From positions 186,001 through 250,000 of the forward strand of contig NZ_CP047176.1 of the NCBI RefSeq assembly GCF_009834225.1: a stretch of DNA of 64,000 nucleotides, read 5' to 3'. Within the stretch, counting starts at the first letter, position 1; every line of letters starts with the position of its first letter. A program made the position numbers and the translations under genes. The notes beneath the pieces were generated by a model, which was given only the letters and a program-made list of their open reading frames with translations, did no database searches and had not been told where the DNA came from. Shown here piece by piece: positions 23,609 to 33,258 of the stretch. The stretch comes from Rathayibacter sp. VKM Ac-2759. Lineage in GTDB: Bacteria > Actinomycetota > Actinomycetes > Actinomycetales > Microbacteriaceae.

Positions 23609-25003
23609 GTGAGAGGGACAGCAGTGAGAGGGGCGGCGCTGGTCGCCACCCTGCTCTGGGGGCTCTACCAGTGCTTCGGCAACCTCGGGGCGGCGAACAT
23701 CTCCTCGGACGAGCCCGTCTACCTCACCGCAGGCTGGGACTACCTGCACGGTGACGTGAGCGCGAACCTCGAGCATCCGCCGACGGCGAAGTACCTGATC
23801 GGCGTCGCGCAGGTCGTCCTCGGCGAGGGAGTCGTCGCGGGGCGGGTCGCCGCGGGTGCCGCCGCGTTCCTGACCGGCGTCATCCTGTGGTTCTGGCTCA
23901 AGCGCGAGCTGGGCTCCGTCCTGGCGCTCGTGCCGGCCGGCCTGTTCCTCCTGTTCCCGCGGACCACGCCCGACGGCAGCACCCGCATCGACCGGCTCGG
24001 CCTGCTCGACCCCTTCATGGTGCTGTTCGCCGTCGGGGCGATGGCGGCGGCGTGGGCCTGGGCGCGACGAGGCCGGTCCGAGGAGCCGGATCGAGGCTGG
24101 CTGATCGCGCTCGCCGGCGTCCTCTTCGCGCTCTCCGTCACGTCGAAGCTGCCGACCGCGATGCTGGCGCCCGTGTTCCTCGTGCCGCTGATCATGGTCG
24201 GGAGCCGCCGGCGCGCCCTCCGCGGGTTCGTCGCGTTCTCGGCGGCGTTCGCGGTCTCGGCGGTGCTGCTCTACCTGCCCGTGCATCCCGTCGAGGCGAT
24301 CCGGTACCTCCTCGACTTCCAGTCGGAGCACAATGCCGGCGGCCACCTGATCGACGTCGCAGGGCGGGCCTACCAGTACCCGCCGTGGTGGGCGAACCTC
24401 TGGTTCACGGCGGCGGGCACGGGGCCCCTCGCGTTCACGATCCTCGTGGCCGGCTGCGTCCTCGCCCTGTTCGCGCCGCGCCAGCGCGCCCTCGTGCTGT
24501 ACCTCGGGAGTGCCACCGCCCTCCTCCTGGTGTTCCACCTGCTGATCAGCTCGGTCGCCCTGCCGCACTACTACGAGGCGTGGGCGTGGCTGCTCTGCGC
24601 GATCGCCGGGATCGGCATCGCCGAGGCGCTGCGCGGCAGGCTCGCGGTGCCGTTCGCGCGACCCCTGGGCGCGCTGCTGCTCGCCGCCTCCGTCGTGGTC
24701 GCGGTGGCGACGTCGGCCGGGATCGCCCAGGAGCGGCCGACCGGGATCGCCCGCGTCTCCGAGGCGCTGCGCGAGCGCGGGCTCGACGAGGGGCTGATCC
24801 TCGTGCAGGGGATGTCGTCGGGCCGGTACGCGCCCTACATCGGCGACCGCGTCACGACCGACCCGGACTCCGAGGGGATCGTGGCGATCGCGATCCAGCG
24901 GTCGGCGCGCTTCCCCGTCGTCCCGGAGGTCGAGGCCTACCTGGCGACGGACCCGCCGGTGGTGCAGCTCGACGGGCTGACGCTGGTGCTCGGCGCGCCG
25001 TGA
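23609..25003 (+). CDS. GT-C fold glycosyltransferase (PMT/ArnT-like), multi-pass membrane
   Basis: The 464-residue protein has about ten membrane helices. Its first outer loop carries the GT39/ArnT-type acidic motif [19 protein letters not shown] followed by [13 protein letters not shown], and a later loop has [20 protein letters not shown]. Such enzymes move sugars from polyprenyl-phosphate donors to proteins or glycolipids on the outer face of the membrane. The start is set at GTG 23609 because a TAGGCT -10 box ends 7 nt before it; GTG 23624 is an alternative. Divergent from purL. Donor and acceptor are unknown. Confidence 0.8.
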   Translation: MRGTAVRGAALVATLLWGLYQCFGNLGAANISSDEPVYLTAGWDYLHGDVSANLEHPPTAKYLIGVAQVVLGEGVVAGRVAAGAAAFLTGVILWFWLKRELGSVLALVPAGLFLLFPRTTPDGSTRIDRLGLLDPFMVLFAVGAMAAAWAWARRGRSEEPDRGWLIALAGVLFALSVTSKLPTAMLAPVFLVPLIMVGSRRRALRGFVAFSAAFAVSAVLLYLPVHPVEAIRYLLDFQSEHNAGGHLIDVAGRAYQYPPWWANLWFTAAGTGPLAFTILVAGCVLALFAPRQRALVLYLGSATALLLVFHLLISSVALPHYYEAWAWLLCAIAGIGIAEALRGRLAVPFARPLGALLLAASVVVAVATSAGIAQERPTGIARVSEALRERGLDEGLILVQGMSSGRYAPYIGDRVTTDPDSEGIVAIAIQRSARFPVVPEVEAYLATDPPVVQLDGLTLVLGAP

Positions 25004-25010
25004 CGCGCGC

Positions 25011-26192
25011 TCAGGACGAGGTGCACGCCCCCGGGTCGACCGTCGCCGAGAGGCCCGGCGCGTCGGCGGCCACCGGAGCGAGCACCGACAGCGGGATCGC
25101 GTAGCCGACGTTGTCGACCGACGCCGCCTTGCCGAAGACGACTCCCGACACCGTGCCGTCGAGCGAGAGCAGCGGGCCGCCCGAGTTGCCCTGGTTCACC
25201 ACGGCGGCGAGCGTCAGCACCTCCCGCAGCGTGGGCGCGCCGTCGACCATCAGCGAGACGGTCGCATCGGAGGAGACCTCGGCCGAGCCGAGCGTGAGCG
25301 GCCCGCCGAACGGGTAGCCGGCCACGACCGCGTCGTCGCCCGCCGCGACCGCGTCGTCGAGGGCGAGCGCAGTCGCGTCCAGGCCGTCGACCGCGATCAC
25401 CGCGAGGTCGGCGACGGAGTCGACGTAGACGACCCGGCCGGTGCGCGGCGGCTCGCCGGGCGCCTCGACGACGGGCTCCGTCACTCCGGCGACCACGTGG
25501 GCATTCGTGACGACGCGGTCGTCGGACACGACGAACCCGCTGCCCGTCACTCCGACATTGCACGCCCACGCGGTGCCGGAGACGCGCACGACCGAGTCGG
25601 CCGCCGTCGCGACCTCGGCGTCGTCGGTGGCCACGGCGGGGATGGTCGGCGCCTCCGTCGGCGCGTCGAGCGCCTCGACGACCCACGAGGTGCCCTGGTC
25701 GACGACGGTGGACTGCAGCTGGGCGAGGAACGCGCGCACCGGATCCGGCGTCAGATCGTCGATGGTGCGGATGACCGTGGAGCCGGCGACCGACGTGGTC
25801 ACCAGCGGGACGCCGAGCAGCGAGACGGCCGAGGTGATGGCGATCCAGACGAGTCCGGTGATCGCGACGCCGGCGACGCCCCCTGCGAGGCGGTCGAGCA
25901 GCCCGAGCTTGACCTTGTCGGCGCCGCGCCCGATCACCGCGCCGATCGTCGCTCCGAGCGCGTAGCCGATGCCGAGGCAGAGGATCGCCGTGCCGACGAC
26001 CGCGAGGAGGCGCCATTCGCTGCCCGCGGCCCAGGACGAGACGGCCGGCACGGCGAAGGAGGCGGCGATCGCGCCGGCGACGATGCCCGCGAGCCCGCCG
26101 ACGGTGCGCAGCAGTCCGCGGCGCAGTCCGTCGACGAGCGCGCCGACGAGGCTGAGCACGACGATGACGTCGACGATCACGGATGCACCCAT
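25011..26192 (-). CDS. MarP-like membrane serine protease (CvpA domain plus trypsin-like domain)
   Basis: The 393-residue protein has four N-terminal membrane helices of the CvpA type (residues about 5-130) and a periplasmic trypsin-like protease domain (about 190-393). The catalytic triad is His232 (TNAHVV), Asp262 (SVADLAV) and Ser337 (GNSGGP). Cys211 and Cys390 match the positions of the regulatory disulfide in mycobacterial MarP (Rv3671c), which protects against acid and oxidative stress by processing a cell-wall hydrolase. The ATG follows a GAGG site. It is convergent with the glycosyltransferase, 7 nt apart. Confidence 0.9.
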   Translation of the reverse strand: MGASVIVDVIVVLSLVGALVDGLRRGLLRTVGGLAGIVAGAIAASFAVPAVSSWAAGSEWRLLAVVGTAILCLGIGYALGATIGAVIGRGADKVKLGLLDRLAGGVAGVAITGLVWIAITSAVSLLGVPLVTTSVAGSTVIRTIDDLTPDPVRAFLAQLQSTVVDQGTSWVVEALDAPTEAPTIPAVATDDAEVATAADSVVRVSGTAWACNVGVTGSGFVVSDDRVVTNAHVVAGVTEPVVEAPGEPPRTGRVVYVDSVADLAVIAVDGLDATALALDDAVAAGDDAVVAGYPFGGPLTLGSAEVSSDATVSLMVDGAPTLREVLTLAAVVNQGNSGGPLLSLDGTVSGVVFGKAASVDNVGYAIPLSVLAPVAADAPGLSATVDPGACTSS

Positions 26193-26323
26193 GCGGGCTC
26201 CTCACGGTCGCGGCGGGCGGGGGTCCTCCAGCATGACCGACGGCGGATGCGCGGACGCCCGGAGGAGCCTGCGAGTCGCGGACCGGCGCACCGCGCCTCC
26301 GCGCGGCCGGCCCCGCGCCCGGA

Positions 26324-27607
26324 TCAGAAGAACGAGATGCAGTACGGCTCCGCGATCGGCGCGAAGAAGCGGTCGACGCGCTCGCGGTCCTCCACGGCGA
26401 TGTCGACGGTCCCCGCGCGCGCCAGCGTCGAGGGGCGGACCGACCCGAGCAGCAGCGACCCCAGATCGGCGACGTCCAGCTCGACCGTCGGGGCGTCGGA
26501 GGTGCGCTCGACGCGCCCCTCGCCGCCGGAGACCGTGATCCGGTAGCCGCCGTCGACGAGACCGAGCGCGTCGCGCACCGCGAGCACCAGGGTGCCGTCG
26601 GTCGTCCACGGGCGCGCGCCGAACGCCGAGGCGACGTCGAGCACGCGGGTCCAGATCAGGTCGGAGACGCCGGTCACCGAGACCACGCGCGGGTCGCGCA
26701 GCGCCCAGGCGAGCGGGTCGTCGCCGGGAGCCATGTCCCAGGTCACGGAGGAGGCGAGGTCGACGGCGCCGAGGAAGCCCCAGAGTCCGAGGTACGCGTC
26801 GTCGCTCCCCGCGACGAAGTCCACGATCTCGAGGACGCGGTCGTCCTCGTCCGGCCCGGTGGCGCGGTAGGTGACGTAGCCGTCGAGCGTCCCGTCGGTG
26901 TCGAGGTGCACGGCCGAGCGGACGTCGCGGCCCGGGTCGGTCGCGCCCGGCTCGGTGCCGACGGCGTTCGCCGCGTAGCGCGACTGGCGGGTGAGCGATC
27001 CGGGCGTCCGCGCGTGGAACCGGGCGAACACCTCCTCGACCCGCGACTGCAGCCAGGTGGTCGCGACGACCTCGACGCGGCCGGACGGCTCGACCTGCAG
27101 GCCGAACCGCGGGCCGGTGTCGACGCGGACGGTGCGGGTGAAGGCCGAGCGGCCGAAGCCGAAGCGGCGGTAGATCGAGGCCTCGCTGGCGGTGAGGGCG
27201 GCGACGGCGGCTCCGCTCTGCTGGGCGAGGCGCAGATCCTCCGTGATCATCGCGCGGAGGATGCCGCGGCGGCGGTGGGTCGCCCGCACCGTCACCTGCG
27301 AGACGAGGTGCGCGGCGATCTCGCGCCCGCGGCCGACCTGCAGCGACCCGGGGAAGCCGGCGTAGGTCGCGACGGGCACGCCCGCGCCGTCGAGGCCCTC
27401 GGGGGCGGCGGAGTCGAGGACCGCGGTCAGCACGCGGCCGTCGGCGACCATGTGCTCGGCCCAGTCGCGCCACTGCTCGGGCGTGTACTCCTTCTCGTGG
27501 AATCCCGCGTTGATCGCGACGCCCCAGGCGGCCGTGGCGGAGTCGGGTCCGCCGTCGGCGGAGAGGGCGGCGGGGAAGCGTCGGAAGTCGAGACCGGGGA
27601 GGGACAT
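26324..27607 (-). CDS. Eis-family GNAT N-acetyltransferase
   Basis: The 427-residue protein has the three-part Eis layout: an N-terminal GNAT domain with the acetyl-CoA motif VTVRATHRRRGILRAMI (V-x-R/Q-x-x-G-x-G/A variant), a second GNAT-like fold and a C-terminal sterol-carrier-like domain. Eis proteins acetylate amines such as aminoglycosides or lysines, using a conserved Tyr and the C-terminal carboxylate. Here SIYRRFGFG supplies the Tyr and the chain ends in Phe (CISFF), as in mycobacterial Eis. On the minus strand a TAGGCT -10 box lies 6 nt before the ATG, so a leaderless start is likely. Confidence 0.88.
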   Translation of the reverse strand: MSLPGLDFRRFPAALSADGGPDSATAAWGVAINAGFHEKEYTPEQWRDWAEHMVADGRVLTAVLDSAAPEGLDGAGVPVATYAGFPGSLQVGRGREIAAHLVSQVTVRATHRRRGILRAMITEDLRLAQQSGAAVAALTASEASIYRRFGFGRSAFTRTVRVDTGPRFGLQVEPSGRVEVVATTWLQSRVEEVFARFHARTPGSLTRQSRYAANAVGTEPGATDPGRDVRSAVHLDTDGTLDGYVTYRATGPDEDDRVLEIVDFVAGSDDAYLGLWGFLGAVDLASSVTWDMAPGDDPLAWALRDPRVVSVTGVSDLIWTRVLDVASAFGARPWTTDGTLVLAVRDALGLVDGGYRITVSGGEGRVERTSDAPTVELDVADLGSLLLGSVRPSTLARAGTVDIAVEDRERVDRFFAPIAEPYCISFF

Positions 27608-27675
27608 CCGTCCAGCCTATTGACCGGCCGCGGCCGTCGCCGTCCCGCGCCCCGATCCGGCGCACGCCCGGTGCA

Positions 27676-27754
27676 CCTCCGGCTCGCTGAACCCGGTTCG
27701 GCTCGTCGAATCCGTCGGTTCCTGCGAGCCGGACGTGGTTCTACGAGCCGGAGG
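27676..27754 (-). terminator. nested hairpin after the gene at 27760
   Basis: CCTCCGGCTCG (27676-27686) pairs with CGAGCCGGAGG (27744-27754), and inner CGGCTCG/CGAGCCG copies allow alternative stems. It starts 5 nt downstream of the stop codon of the minus-strand gene. Confidence 0.6.
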
Positions 27755-27759
27755 TCGCG

Positions 27760-28494
27760 TCAGACCGCCGACCACCGCCGCTCGAGGGCCGCGTCCACCG
27801 CGTCCGCGAGCTCGCCGACCCGCGCCGACGCCTCCGGAGCCCCCGCGAGGACCCGCGCGGCCGCCTCCGCCACCGCCGCGCGCCGCCGGGGCAGCGTCGC
27901 CGTGAAGGCGCAGTCGCGCAGCAGCAGCAGCGCCCGCTCCACGGGCAGCGTCTCGAGCGGCACCGCCGCCAGCCGCCGCTCGAACGACGACTCCGGTGTC
28001 ATCACGCGGAGGAACCCCTCCGGATCCTGGAACGCCGTCGGCGGGTCGGGCACCCGGGCGAGCAGGGCCAGCGCGGAGGCGAGCGCGTCGTGATCCCCGC
28101 CGGCGACCAGACCGCGCAGCTGCGAGTCGACGTCGGCCGCAGGGCCCGGGCCCAGCGTGACCGCCGCGAGCGCCTCCGCGTCGATCCGCCGCTCCTCCTC
28201 CTCGGTCGGGATCGTCTCGATCGACGACCACCACGAGAGCAGCGGAGTCGCGGCCACGGCGAAGTCGCCGGGTCGCCGCTCGAGCGCGATCACCAGGTCG
28301 GCGCGGGCGGCGAGGCCGACCAGCGCGCCGAGGTCGACGGCGAGCACCGTGCCCGACGCGGGCGGCAGCACGAGGTGCCGGCCCGACGGGGGCGCGACCT
28401 CCGCCCGGGTCCGCGCCCCCGGCCCGCGCGTGCTCGCGCGCAGGATGTCGTCCTCGAGCCCCGTGCCCCGTCGTCGTCCGCTTCCGCGCGCCAT
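27760..28494 (-). CDS. conserved-looking hypothetical protein
   Basis: The 244-residue protein has no signal peptide or membrane segment. Visible segments include LVLPPASGTVLAVDLGALVGLAARADLVIALERRPGD-type hydrophobic strands, PLLSWWSSIETIP, and two helical regions (DALASALALLARV; RRRAAVAEAAARVLAGAPEA). I do not recognise a family. The start is supported by TAGCGT 6 nt upstream of ATG on the minus strand, implying a leaderless mRNA, and by the divergent neighbour using the same promoter region on the other strand. The gene is followed by a nested hairpin, so it is a single-gene unit. Confidence 0.6.
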   Translation of the reverse strand: MARGSGRRRGTGLEDDILRASTRGPGARTRAEVAPPSGRHLVLPPASGTVLAVDLGALVGLAARADLVIALERRPGDFAVAATPLLSWWSSIETIPTEEEERRIDAEALAAVTLGPGPAADVDSQLRGLVAGGDHDALASALALLARVPDPPTAFQDPEGFLRVMTPESSFERRLAAVPLETLPVERALLLLRDCAFTATLPRRRAAVAEAAARVLAGAPEASARVGELADAVDAALERRWSAV

Positions 28495-28517
28495 GCCGCC
28501 ACGCTACCGTCGGGCCC

Positions 28518-29045
28518 ATGACCCGATTCGTCGCGCTCCTGCGAGGGGTGAACGTCAACGGCCGCACCGTCCGCAGCGCGGAGCTCGCCGAGACCGTCGC
28601 GGCGCTCGGGGTCGAGCGGGTGCGCACCGTCCTCGCGAGCGGCAATGTCGCCTTCGACTCCGATCGCGGGACCGCCGAACTGAAGCCGGCCCTCGAGGCG
28701 GCCCTCGGCGAGCGCTTCGGCTACGACGCGTGGATCGTGCTGGTGACGCAGGAGGCGCTTGCCGCGGCCGCGCGCGCGTACCCGTTCCCGCGGATCGACG
28801 ACGAGGCGCATCCGTACGTCGTCTTCGGCTCCGACCCCGCGGCGCTCGATGCGCTGGAAGCGGCGATCGGCGAGCCGGATCCCGCGATCGAGCTGCTGGC
28901 CCGCGGCGACGGAGTCGTCTACTGGCGCTGCCCCCGCGGCTCGTCGACCGACACCCCGGCCGCCAGGGTGCTGGCCCGCGCGGCGTACCGCTCGAGCACG
29001 ACGACCCGCAACCTCCGCACCGTCGAGAAGCTCGTCACGGCCTGA
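28518..29045 (+). CDS. DUF1697 family protein
   Basis: The 175-residue protein starts with the DUF1697 signature TRFVALLRGVNVNGRTV and includes RTVLASGNVAFDS and a C-terminal SSTTTRNLRTVEKLV (the T-x-R-N-W/L-R-T pattern). The family is widespread in actinobacteria, with no established function; the fold is ferredoxin-like. The start is the ATG 7 nt after a TACCGT -10 box (28505-28510), which overlaps the divergent promoter of the hypothetical protein at 28494. There are no other operon partners. Confidence 0.9.
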   Translation: MTRFVALLRGVNVNGRTVRSAELAETVAALGVERVRTVLASGNVAFDSDRGTAELKPALEAALGERFGYDAWIVLVTQEALAAAARAYPFPRIDDEAHPYVVFGSDPAALDALEAAIGEPDPAIELLARGDGVVYWRCPRGSSTDTPAARVLARAAYRSSTTTRNLRTVEKLVTA

Positions 29046-29147
29046 ACGGTCCGGCGTCGGCCGCCTCCGAGGCAGGGCGCCGCCCCGCTACCGCGGGCGC
29101 GCGCCCCTCGGTCGTGACGACGCTCGCGGCTGAGAACCCGCACATTC

Positions 29148-29166
29148 TTTGGTTAGGCTGTCCTTA
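29148..29166 (+). promoter_or_regulatory. IdeR/DtxR-like iron box
   Basis: The 19-mer TTTGGTTAGGCTGTCCTTA matches 15 of 19 positions of the known IdeR/DtxR consensus TTAGGTTAGGCTAACCTAA. It lies 57 nt upstream of the siderophore-binding lipoprotein gene, the position expected for iron-dependent repression of the uptake operon. Confidence 0.75.
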
Positions 29167-29223
29167 GTGCTCGACCCGTGACGGGCTCGGACGCCCCCCA
29201 TGATCAACCTCCGAAAGGGAACG

Positions 29224-30243
29224 ATGCCCCGCGCCACGAAGCCGCTCGCGCTGCTCGCCACTGCTCTGCTCACCGTCGGCCTCGCCGGCTGCTCCTCCGC
29301 CGCGACCGGCGCCGAGGAGGCGTCGAGCGGATTCACGCCGATCACGATCGAGCACGCCCTCGGCACGACGACCATCGAGGCGCAGCCCGAGCGCGTGGCG
29401 ACCGTCAACTGGGCCAACCACGAGGTCCCCCTCGCCCTGGGCGTCGTCCCGGTCGGCATGGCCGCCGCCAACTTCGGCGACGACGACGGCGACGGGCTCC
29501 TGCCCTGGGTGAGTGAGAAGCTCGACGAGCTCGGCGGCGAGACCCCCGTCCTCTTCGACGAGACCGACGGCATCGACTTCGAGGCCGTGGCCGACACCCG
29601 GCCCGACGTGATCCTCGCCGCCTACTCCGGCCTGACGCAGGAGGACTACGACACCCTCAGCGAGATCGCTCCCGTCGTGGCGTACCCCGAGACCGCGTGG
29701 GGCACCTCCTGGCGCGACACGATCACGCTCAACAGCGAGGCGATGGGCAGGGCCGACGAGGGCGCCGCGCTCATCTCGGACCTCGAGGCCGAGATCGAGG
29801 AGAAGGTCGCCGAGCACCCGCAGCTCGCCGACACCTCGGCGATGTTCCTCACCCACGTCGACCCGTCCGACCTCAGCCAGGTCAGCTTCTACACGACGCA
29901 CGACACCCGCCCCGCGTTCTTCGCCGACCTCGGCCTGACGACTCCCGAGAGCATCGCCACCGCATCGGCCTCGACCGAGAAGTTCTCGCTCACGCAGAGC
30001 GCCGAGCAGGCCGACGCGTTCAGCGACGTCGACGTGATCGTGACCTACGGCGACGACGAGCTCGTCGACACGCTCAAGGCCGACCCGCTGCTCTCGCAGA
30101 TCCCCGCCGTCGCGAACGACGCCATCGTGCGCCTGCCCTCCACGCCGCTCGGCACCGCCGCGAACCCGACCCCGCTGTCGATCTCGTGGGTCCTCGACGA
30201 CTACCTCGACCTGCTGGCCGAGGCCGCGGACAAGGCGGAGTAG
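29224..30243 (+). CDS. iron-siderophore ABC transporter substrate-binding lipoprotein
   Basis: The 339-residue protein has a lipoprotein signal (KPLALLATALLTVGLAGC, Cys23) and a FecB/FepB-type binding fold: GTTTIEAQPERVATVNWANH near the start and TRPDVILAAYSGLTQEDY in the hinge region. It captures ferric siderophores outside the membrane and passes them to the FecCD permeases encoded next. The start at 29224 is preferred over an in-frame ATG at 29200 because it follows AAAGGGA and puts the signal peptide at the N-terminus. An IdeR-like box lies upstream. It is the first gene of a four-gene operon. Confidence 0.93.
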   Translation: MPRATKPLALLATALLTVGLAGCSSAATGAEEASSGFTPITIEHALGTTTIEAQPERVATVNWANHEVPLALGVVPVGMAAANFGDDDGDGLLPWVSEKLDELGGETPVLFDETDGIDFEAVADTRPDVILAAYSGLTQEDYDTLSEIAPVVAYPETAWGTSWRDTITLNSEAMGRADEGAALISDLEAEIEEKVAEHPQLADTSAMFLTHVDPSDLSQVSFYTTHDTRPAFFADLGLTTPESIATASASTEKFSLTQSAEQADAFSDVDVIVTYGDDELVDTLKADPLLSQIPAVANDAIVRLPSTPLGTAANPTPLSISWVLDDYLDLLAEAADKAE

Positions 30244-30272
30244 CGGACGACGCCGAGCAGCAGCGTCCCCGC

Positions 30273-31313
30273 GTGACCCTCACCACCCCGGCCGTCTCGG
30301 GTGCCGCCGCCGTGCGGCGCCCGAGGCGTCGGCGCGCCCTCTGGCTGCTCGTCGCGGTCGTCGTGCTCGCCGCGGTCGCGGTGCTGTCGGTGACCGTCGG
30401 GTCGCGCGAGGTGTCGTGGGCCGACGTGGTCGCGGCCCTCGGAGGCTCCACCGACGGCTTCGAGCAGGCCGCGGTCGCCAAGCGCCTGCCGCGCACCCTC
30501 CTCGCCGCGATCGCCGGAGCGGCGCTCGGCGTGGCCGGCGTGCTGATGCAGGGAGTCACGCGCAACCCGCTGGCCGATCCCGGCATCCTCGGCGTCAACA
30601 CCGGGGCCTCGCTGGCGGTCGTCACCGGCATCGTCTTCTTCGGCCTCGACACCGCGACCGGCTACATCTGGGTCGCGATCGCGGGGGCGGCGCTCGCCGC
30701 GGTCTTCGTCTACACCGTGGGCTCGCTCGGGCGCGGGGGAGCGACTCCGCTGAAGCTCGCGCTCGCCGGCGCCGCCACCTCGGCGGCCCTCGTGTCGCTG
30801 ATCAGCGCGATCGTCCTCCCGCGCGCCGACCTCGCGGGCGGGATCCGGTCGTGGCAGATCGGCGGCGTCGGCGGCGGCACGTACGCGAGCATCGGCCAGG
30901 TGCTCCCGTTCCTGGTCGTCGGCGCCGTGCTCTGCGTCCTGTCGGCGAAGAGCCTCAACACGCTCGCCCTCGGCGACGAGCTCGCGGCGGGCCTCGGCGA
31001 GCGGGTGGCCGTCGCGCGCGGTGCCGCAGCGCTCGGCGCCGTCGTGCTCTGCGGAGCGACCACCGCGGTCACCGGGCCGATCGGCTTCGTGGGCCTCGTC
31101 GTGCCGCACGCGTGCCGCCTCCTCGTCGGTGTCGACCACCGGTGGCTGCTGCCGTTCTCGGCGGTCACCGGCGCGGTCCTGCTCACGGGAGCGGACATCG
31201 TCGGCCGCCTGGTCGCGCGGCCGAGCGAGATCGACGTCGGCATCATCACGGCGATCATCGGCGCGCCCGTGTTCATCGCGATCGTCCGCCGGCAGAAGGT
31301 GCGGGAGCTGTGA
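30273..31313 (+). CDS. FecCD-family siderophore permease (first subunit)
   Basis: The 346-residue protein has about nine membrane helices and FecCD motifs: KRLPRTLLAAIAGAALGVAG, GVTRNPLADPGILGVNTGAS and, near the end, GPIGFVGLVVPHACRLLVG (the loop that contacts the ATPase). It forms half of the membrane channel for ferric siderophores. The start is the GTG at 30273, 29 nt after the binding-protein stop; a longer upstream frame overlaps the binding protein and is rejected. Its stop overlaps the start of the second permease (GTGA). Confidence 0.92.
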   Translation: MTLTTPAVSGAAAVRRPRRRRALWLLVAVVVLAAVAVLSVTVGSREVSWADVVAALGGSTDGFEQAAVAKRLPRTLLAAIAGAALGVAGVLMQGVTRNPLADPGILGVNTGASLAVVTGIVFFGLDTATGYIWVAIAGAALAAVFVYTVGSLGRGGATPLKLALAGAATSAALVSLISAIVLPRADLAGGIRSWQIGGVGGGTYASIGQVLPFLVVGAVLCVLSAKSLNTLALGDELAAGLGERVAVARGAAALGAVVLCGATTAVTGPIGFVGLVVPHACRLLVGVDHRWLLPFSAVTGAVLLTGADIVGRLVARPSEIDVGIITAIIGAPVFIAIVRRQKVREL

Positions 31314-32350
31314 CGACCCTGAGCCCCACCGCCCTGGCCGTCGCCGCCGGCCGTCGTCGCCGCGGTGGCCGGCGCCGCGTCGTCGTGCTCGTCCTCGCGA
31401 TCCTCCTCGTGGCCGCGTTCGCCGTCTCGCTGCTCGTCGGCCAGACCGTCTACTCGCCGGGCGAGGTCCTCCGCGTGATCGCCGGCGAGCAGGTGCCCGG
31501 AGCGACGTTCACCGTCGGCCGCCTCCGCCTCCCGCGCGCGGTCCTCGCCGTCCTCGTCGGCCTCTGCTTCGGCCTGGGCGGCGTCAGCTTCCAGACCATG
31601 CTCCGCAACCCGCTCGCGAGCCCCGACATCATCGGCATCAGCGCCGGCGCGGGCGCGGCCGCGGCCTTCGCCATCGTCACGCTCTCGCTCGGATCCACGC
31701 AGGTCTCGGTCCTCGCGATCACCGCGGGCCTCGTGGTCGCCCTGATCGTCTACGCCCTCGCGTACCGGAGCGGCGTCGCGGGCGCGCGTCTGATCCTGAT
31801 CGGCATCGGCGTCGCGGCGATGCTCGACAGCCTCACGGCGTACGTCCTCACCCAGGCCGCCGCGTGGGATCTGCAGGAGGCCACGCGCTGGCTGACCGGG
31901 AGCCTGAACGGCGCGAGCTGGGGCGAGGTCGTCCCCGTGCTGATCGCGGTGGTCGTGCTCGCTCCGGTGCTGCTCTCGCGCTCGCGCGACCTCGTCGCGA
32001 CGCAGCTGGGCGACGACACCGCCTCCGCCCTCGGCATCCGCGTGAACGCCACGCGCCTGATCGTCATCGTCGCCGCCGTCGGGCTGATCGCCTTCGCGAC
32101 CGCCGCCGCCGGCCCGATAGCGTTCGTGGCCTTCCTCGCCGGCCCGATCGCCGCGCGCCTCGTCGGCCCCGGCGCCTCCCTGCTCGTCCCGTCGGCCCTG
32201 GTCGGCGCGCTGCTCGTCGTCGTCGCCGACTTCGTCGGGCAGTTCGCCCTCGACGTCCGCTATCCCGTCGGAGTCGTCACCGGCGTCCTCGGCGCCCCCT
32301 ACCTCATCTACTTGATCGTCCGGAGCAACCGGTCGGGAGGATCGCTGTGA
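31310..32350 (+). CDS. FecCD-family siderophore permease (second subunit)
   Basis: The 346-residue protein, the same length as its partner, has FecCD motifs GRLRLPRAVLAVLVGLCFGL, QTMLRNPLASPDIIGISAGA and AAGPIAFVAFLAGPIAARLV. It pairs with the previous permease to form the inner-membrane channel. The GTG start overlaps the previous stop and its own stop overlaps the ATPase start (GTGA), so the three membrane and ATPase genes are translationally coupled. The sequence is clearly diverged from subunit one, so this is a heterodimer and not a recent duplication. Confidence 0.92.
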   Translation: MTTLSPTALAVAAGRRRRGGRRRVVVLVLAILLVAAFAVSLLVGQTVYSPGEVLRVIAGEQVPGATFTVGRLRLPRAVLAVLVGLCFGLGGVSFQTMLRNPLASPDIIGISAGAGAAAAFAIVTLSLGSTQVSVLAITAGLVVALIVYALAYRSGVAGARLILIGIGVAAMLDSLTAYVLTQAAAWDLQEATRWLTGSLNGASWGEVVPVLIAVVVLAPVLLSRSRDLVATQLGDDTASALGIRVNATRLIVIVAAVGLIAFATAAAGPIAFVAFLAGPIAARLVGPGASLLVPSALVGALLVVVADFVGQFALDVRYPVGVVTGVLGAPYLIYLIVRSNRSGGSL

Positions 32351-33162
32351 CCGCTGAGCACACCCTGGTCGTCGAGGATCTGACCCTCGGCTACGGCGAC
32401 CGCACCGTCGTCACCGGCCTCGATCTCGTCGTGCCGCCCGGCCGCATCACCGCGATCGTCGGCGCGAACGCCTGCGGCAAGTCGACCCTCCTCCGCTCGA
32501 TGTCGCGCCTGCTCGCCCCGCGCGCGGGCACCGTGCTCCTCGACGGCAAGGCCGTGCACCGGACGCCCGCGAAGCAGCTCGCCCGCACCCTGGGCCTGCT
32601 CCCGCAGTCGCCGATCGCCCCGGAGGGGATCACCGTCGCCGATCTCGTCGGCCGCGGCCGCCATCCCCACCAGGGACTGCTCAGCAGGTGGAGCGCCCAC
32701 GACGACGAGGCCGTCGCCACCGCGCTGGACGCGACCGACACCGCCGCCCTCGCCGACCGCGCGGTGGACGAGCTCTCCGGCGGCCAGCGCCAGCGGGTGT
32801 GGATCGCGATGGCACTCGCGCAGGAGACGGACCTGCTGCTGCTCGACGAGCCGACGACGTTCCTCGACGTCAGCCACCAGATCGAGGTGCTCGACCTGCT
32901 CGTCGACCTCAACCGCAGCCGCGGCACGACGGTCGTGATGGTGCTGCACGACCTCAACCTCGCGGCGCGCTACGCCGACCAGCTCGTGGCGCTCGCGGGC
33001 GGCGCGGTGCACGCCTCCGGGACCCCGGCCGAGGTGCTCACCGAGGAGACGGTGCTCGCCGTCTTCGGCCTCGACAGCCGGATCATCACCGACCCCACCT
33101 CGGGGACGCCGCTGATGCTGCCCCTCGGCCGCCACCGGCTCGCCCCGGACCCGCAGACGTAG
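32347..33162 (+). CDS. ABC transporter ATPase for ferric siderophores
   Basis: This 271-residue FepC/FecE-type ATPase has Walker A GANACGKST (39-47), Q-loop LLPQSPIAP, signature ELSGGQRQRV (about 143-152), Walker B LLLLDEPTTFLD (about 165-176) and the H-loop in VLHDLN. It powers the FecCD channel from the cytosol. The start is GTG in a GTGA overlap with the second permease. It is the last gene of the operon, followed by an inverted repeat that probably terminates transcription. Confidence 0.94.
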   Translation: MTAEHTLVVEDLTLGYGDRTVVTGLDLVVPPGRITAIVGANACGKSTLLRSMSRLLAPRAGTVLLDGKAVHRTPAKQLARTLGLLPQSPIAPEGITVADLVGRGRHPHQGLLSRWSAHDDEAVATALDATDTAALADRAVDELSGGQRQRVWIAMALAQETDLLLLDEPTTFLDVSHQIEVLDLLVDLNRSRGTTVVMVLHDLNLAARYADQLVALAGGAVHASGTPAEVLTEETVLAVFGLDSRIITDPTSGTPLMLPLGRHRLAPDPQT

Positions 33163-33170
33163 GGCTGGAT

Positions 33171-33240
33171 CGCCCGAACGCGCGAGGATCCCGCGACTCC
33201 TCGGTGTCGGCCTCCGCTGCGCCTCGTGGCGCGTTCGGCG
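33171..33240 (+). terminator. inverted repeat after the siderophore operon
   Basis: CGCCCGAACGCGCGAGG (33171-33187) pairs imperfectly with 33222-33240 around a 34-nt loop. It begins 9 nt after the ATPase stop. Confidence 0.6.
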
Positions 33241-33258
33241 GCGCGCAGGTGTCCGACA

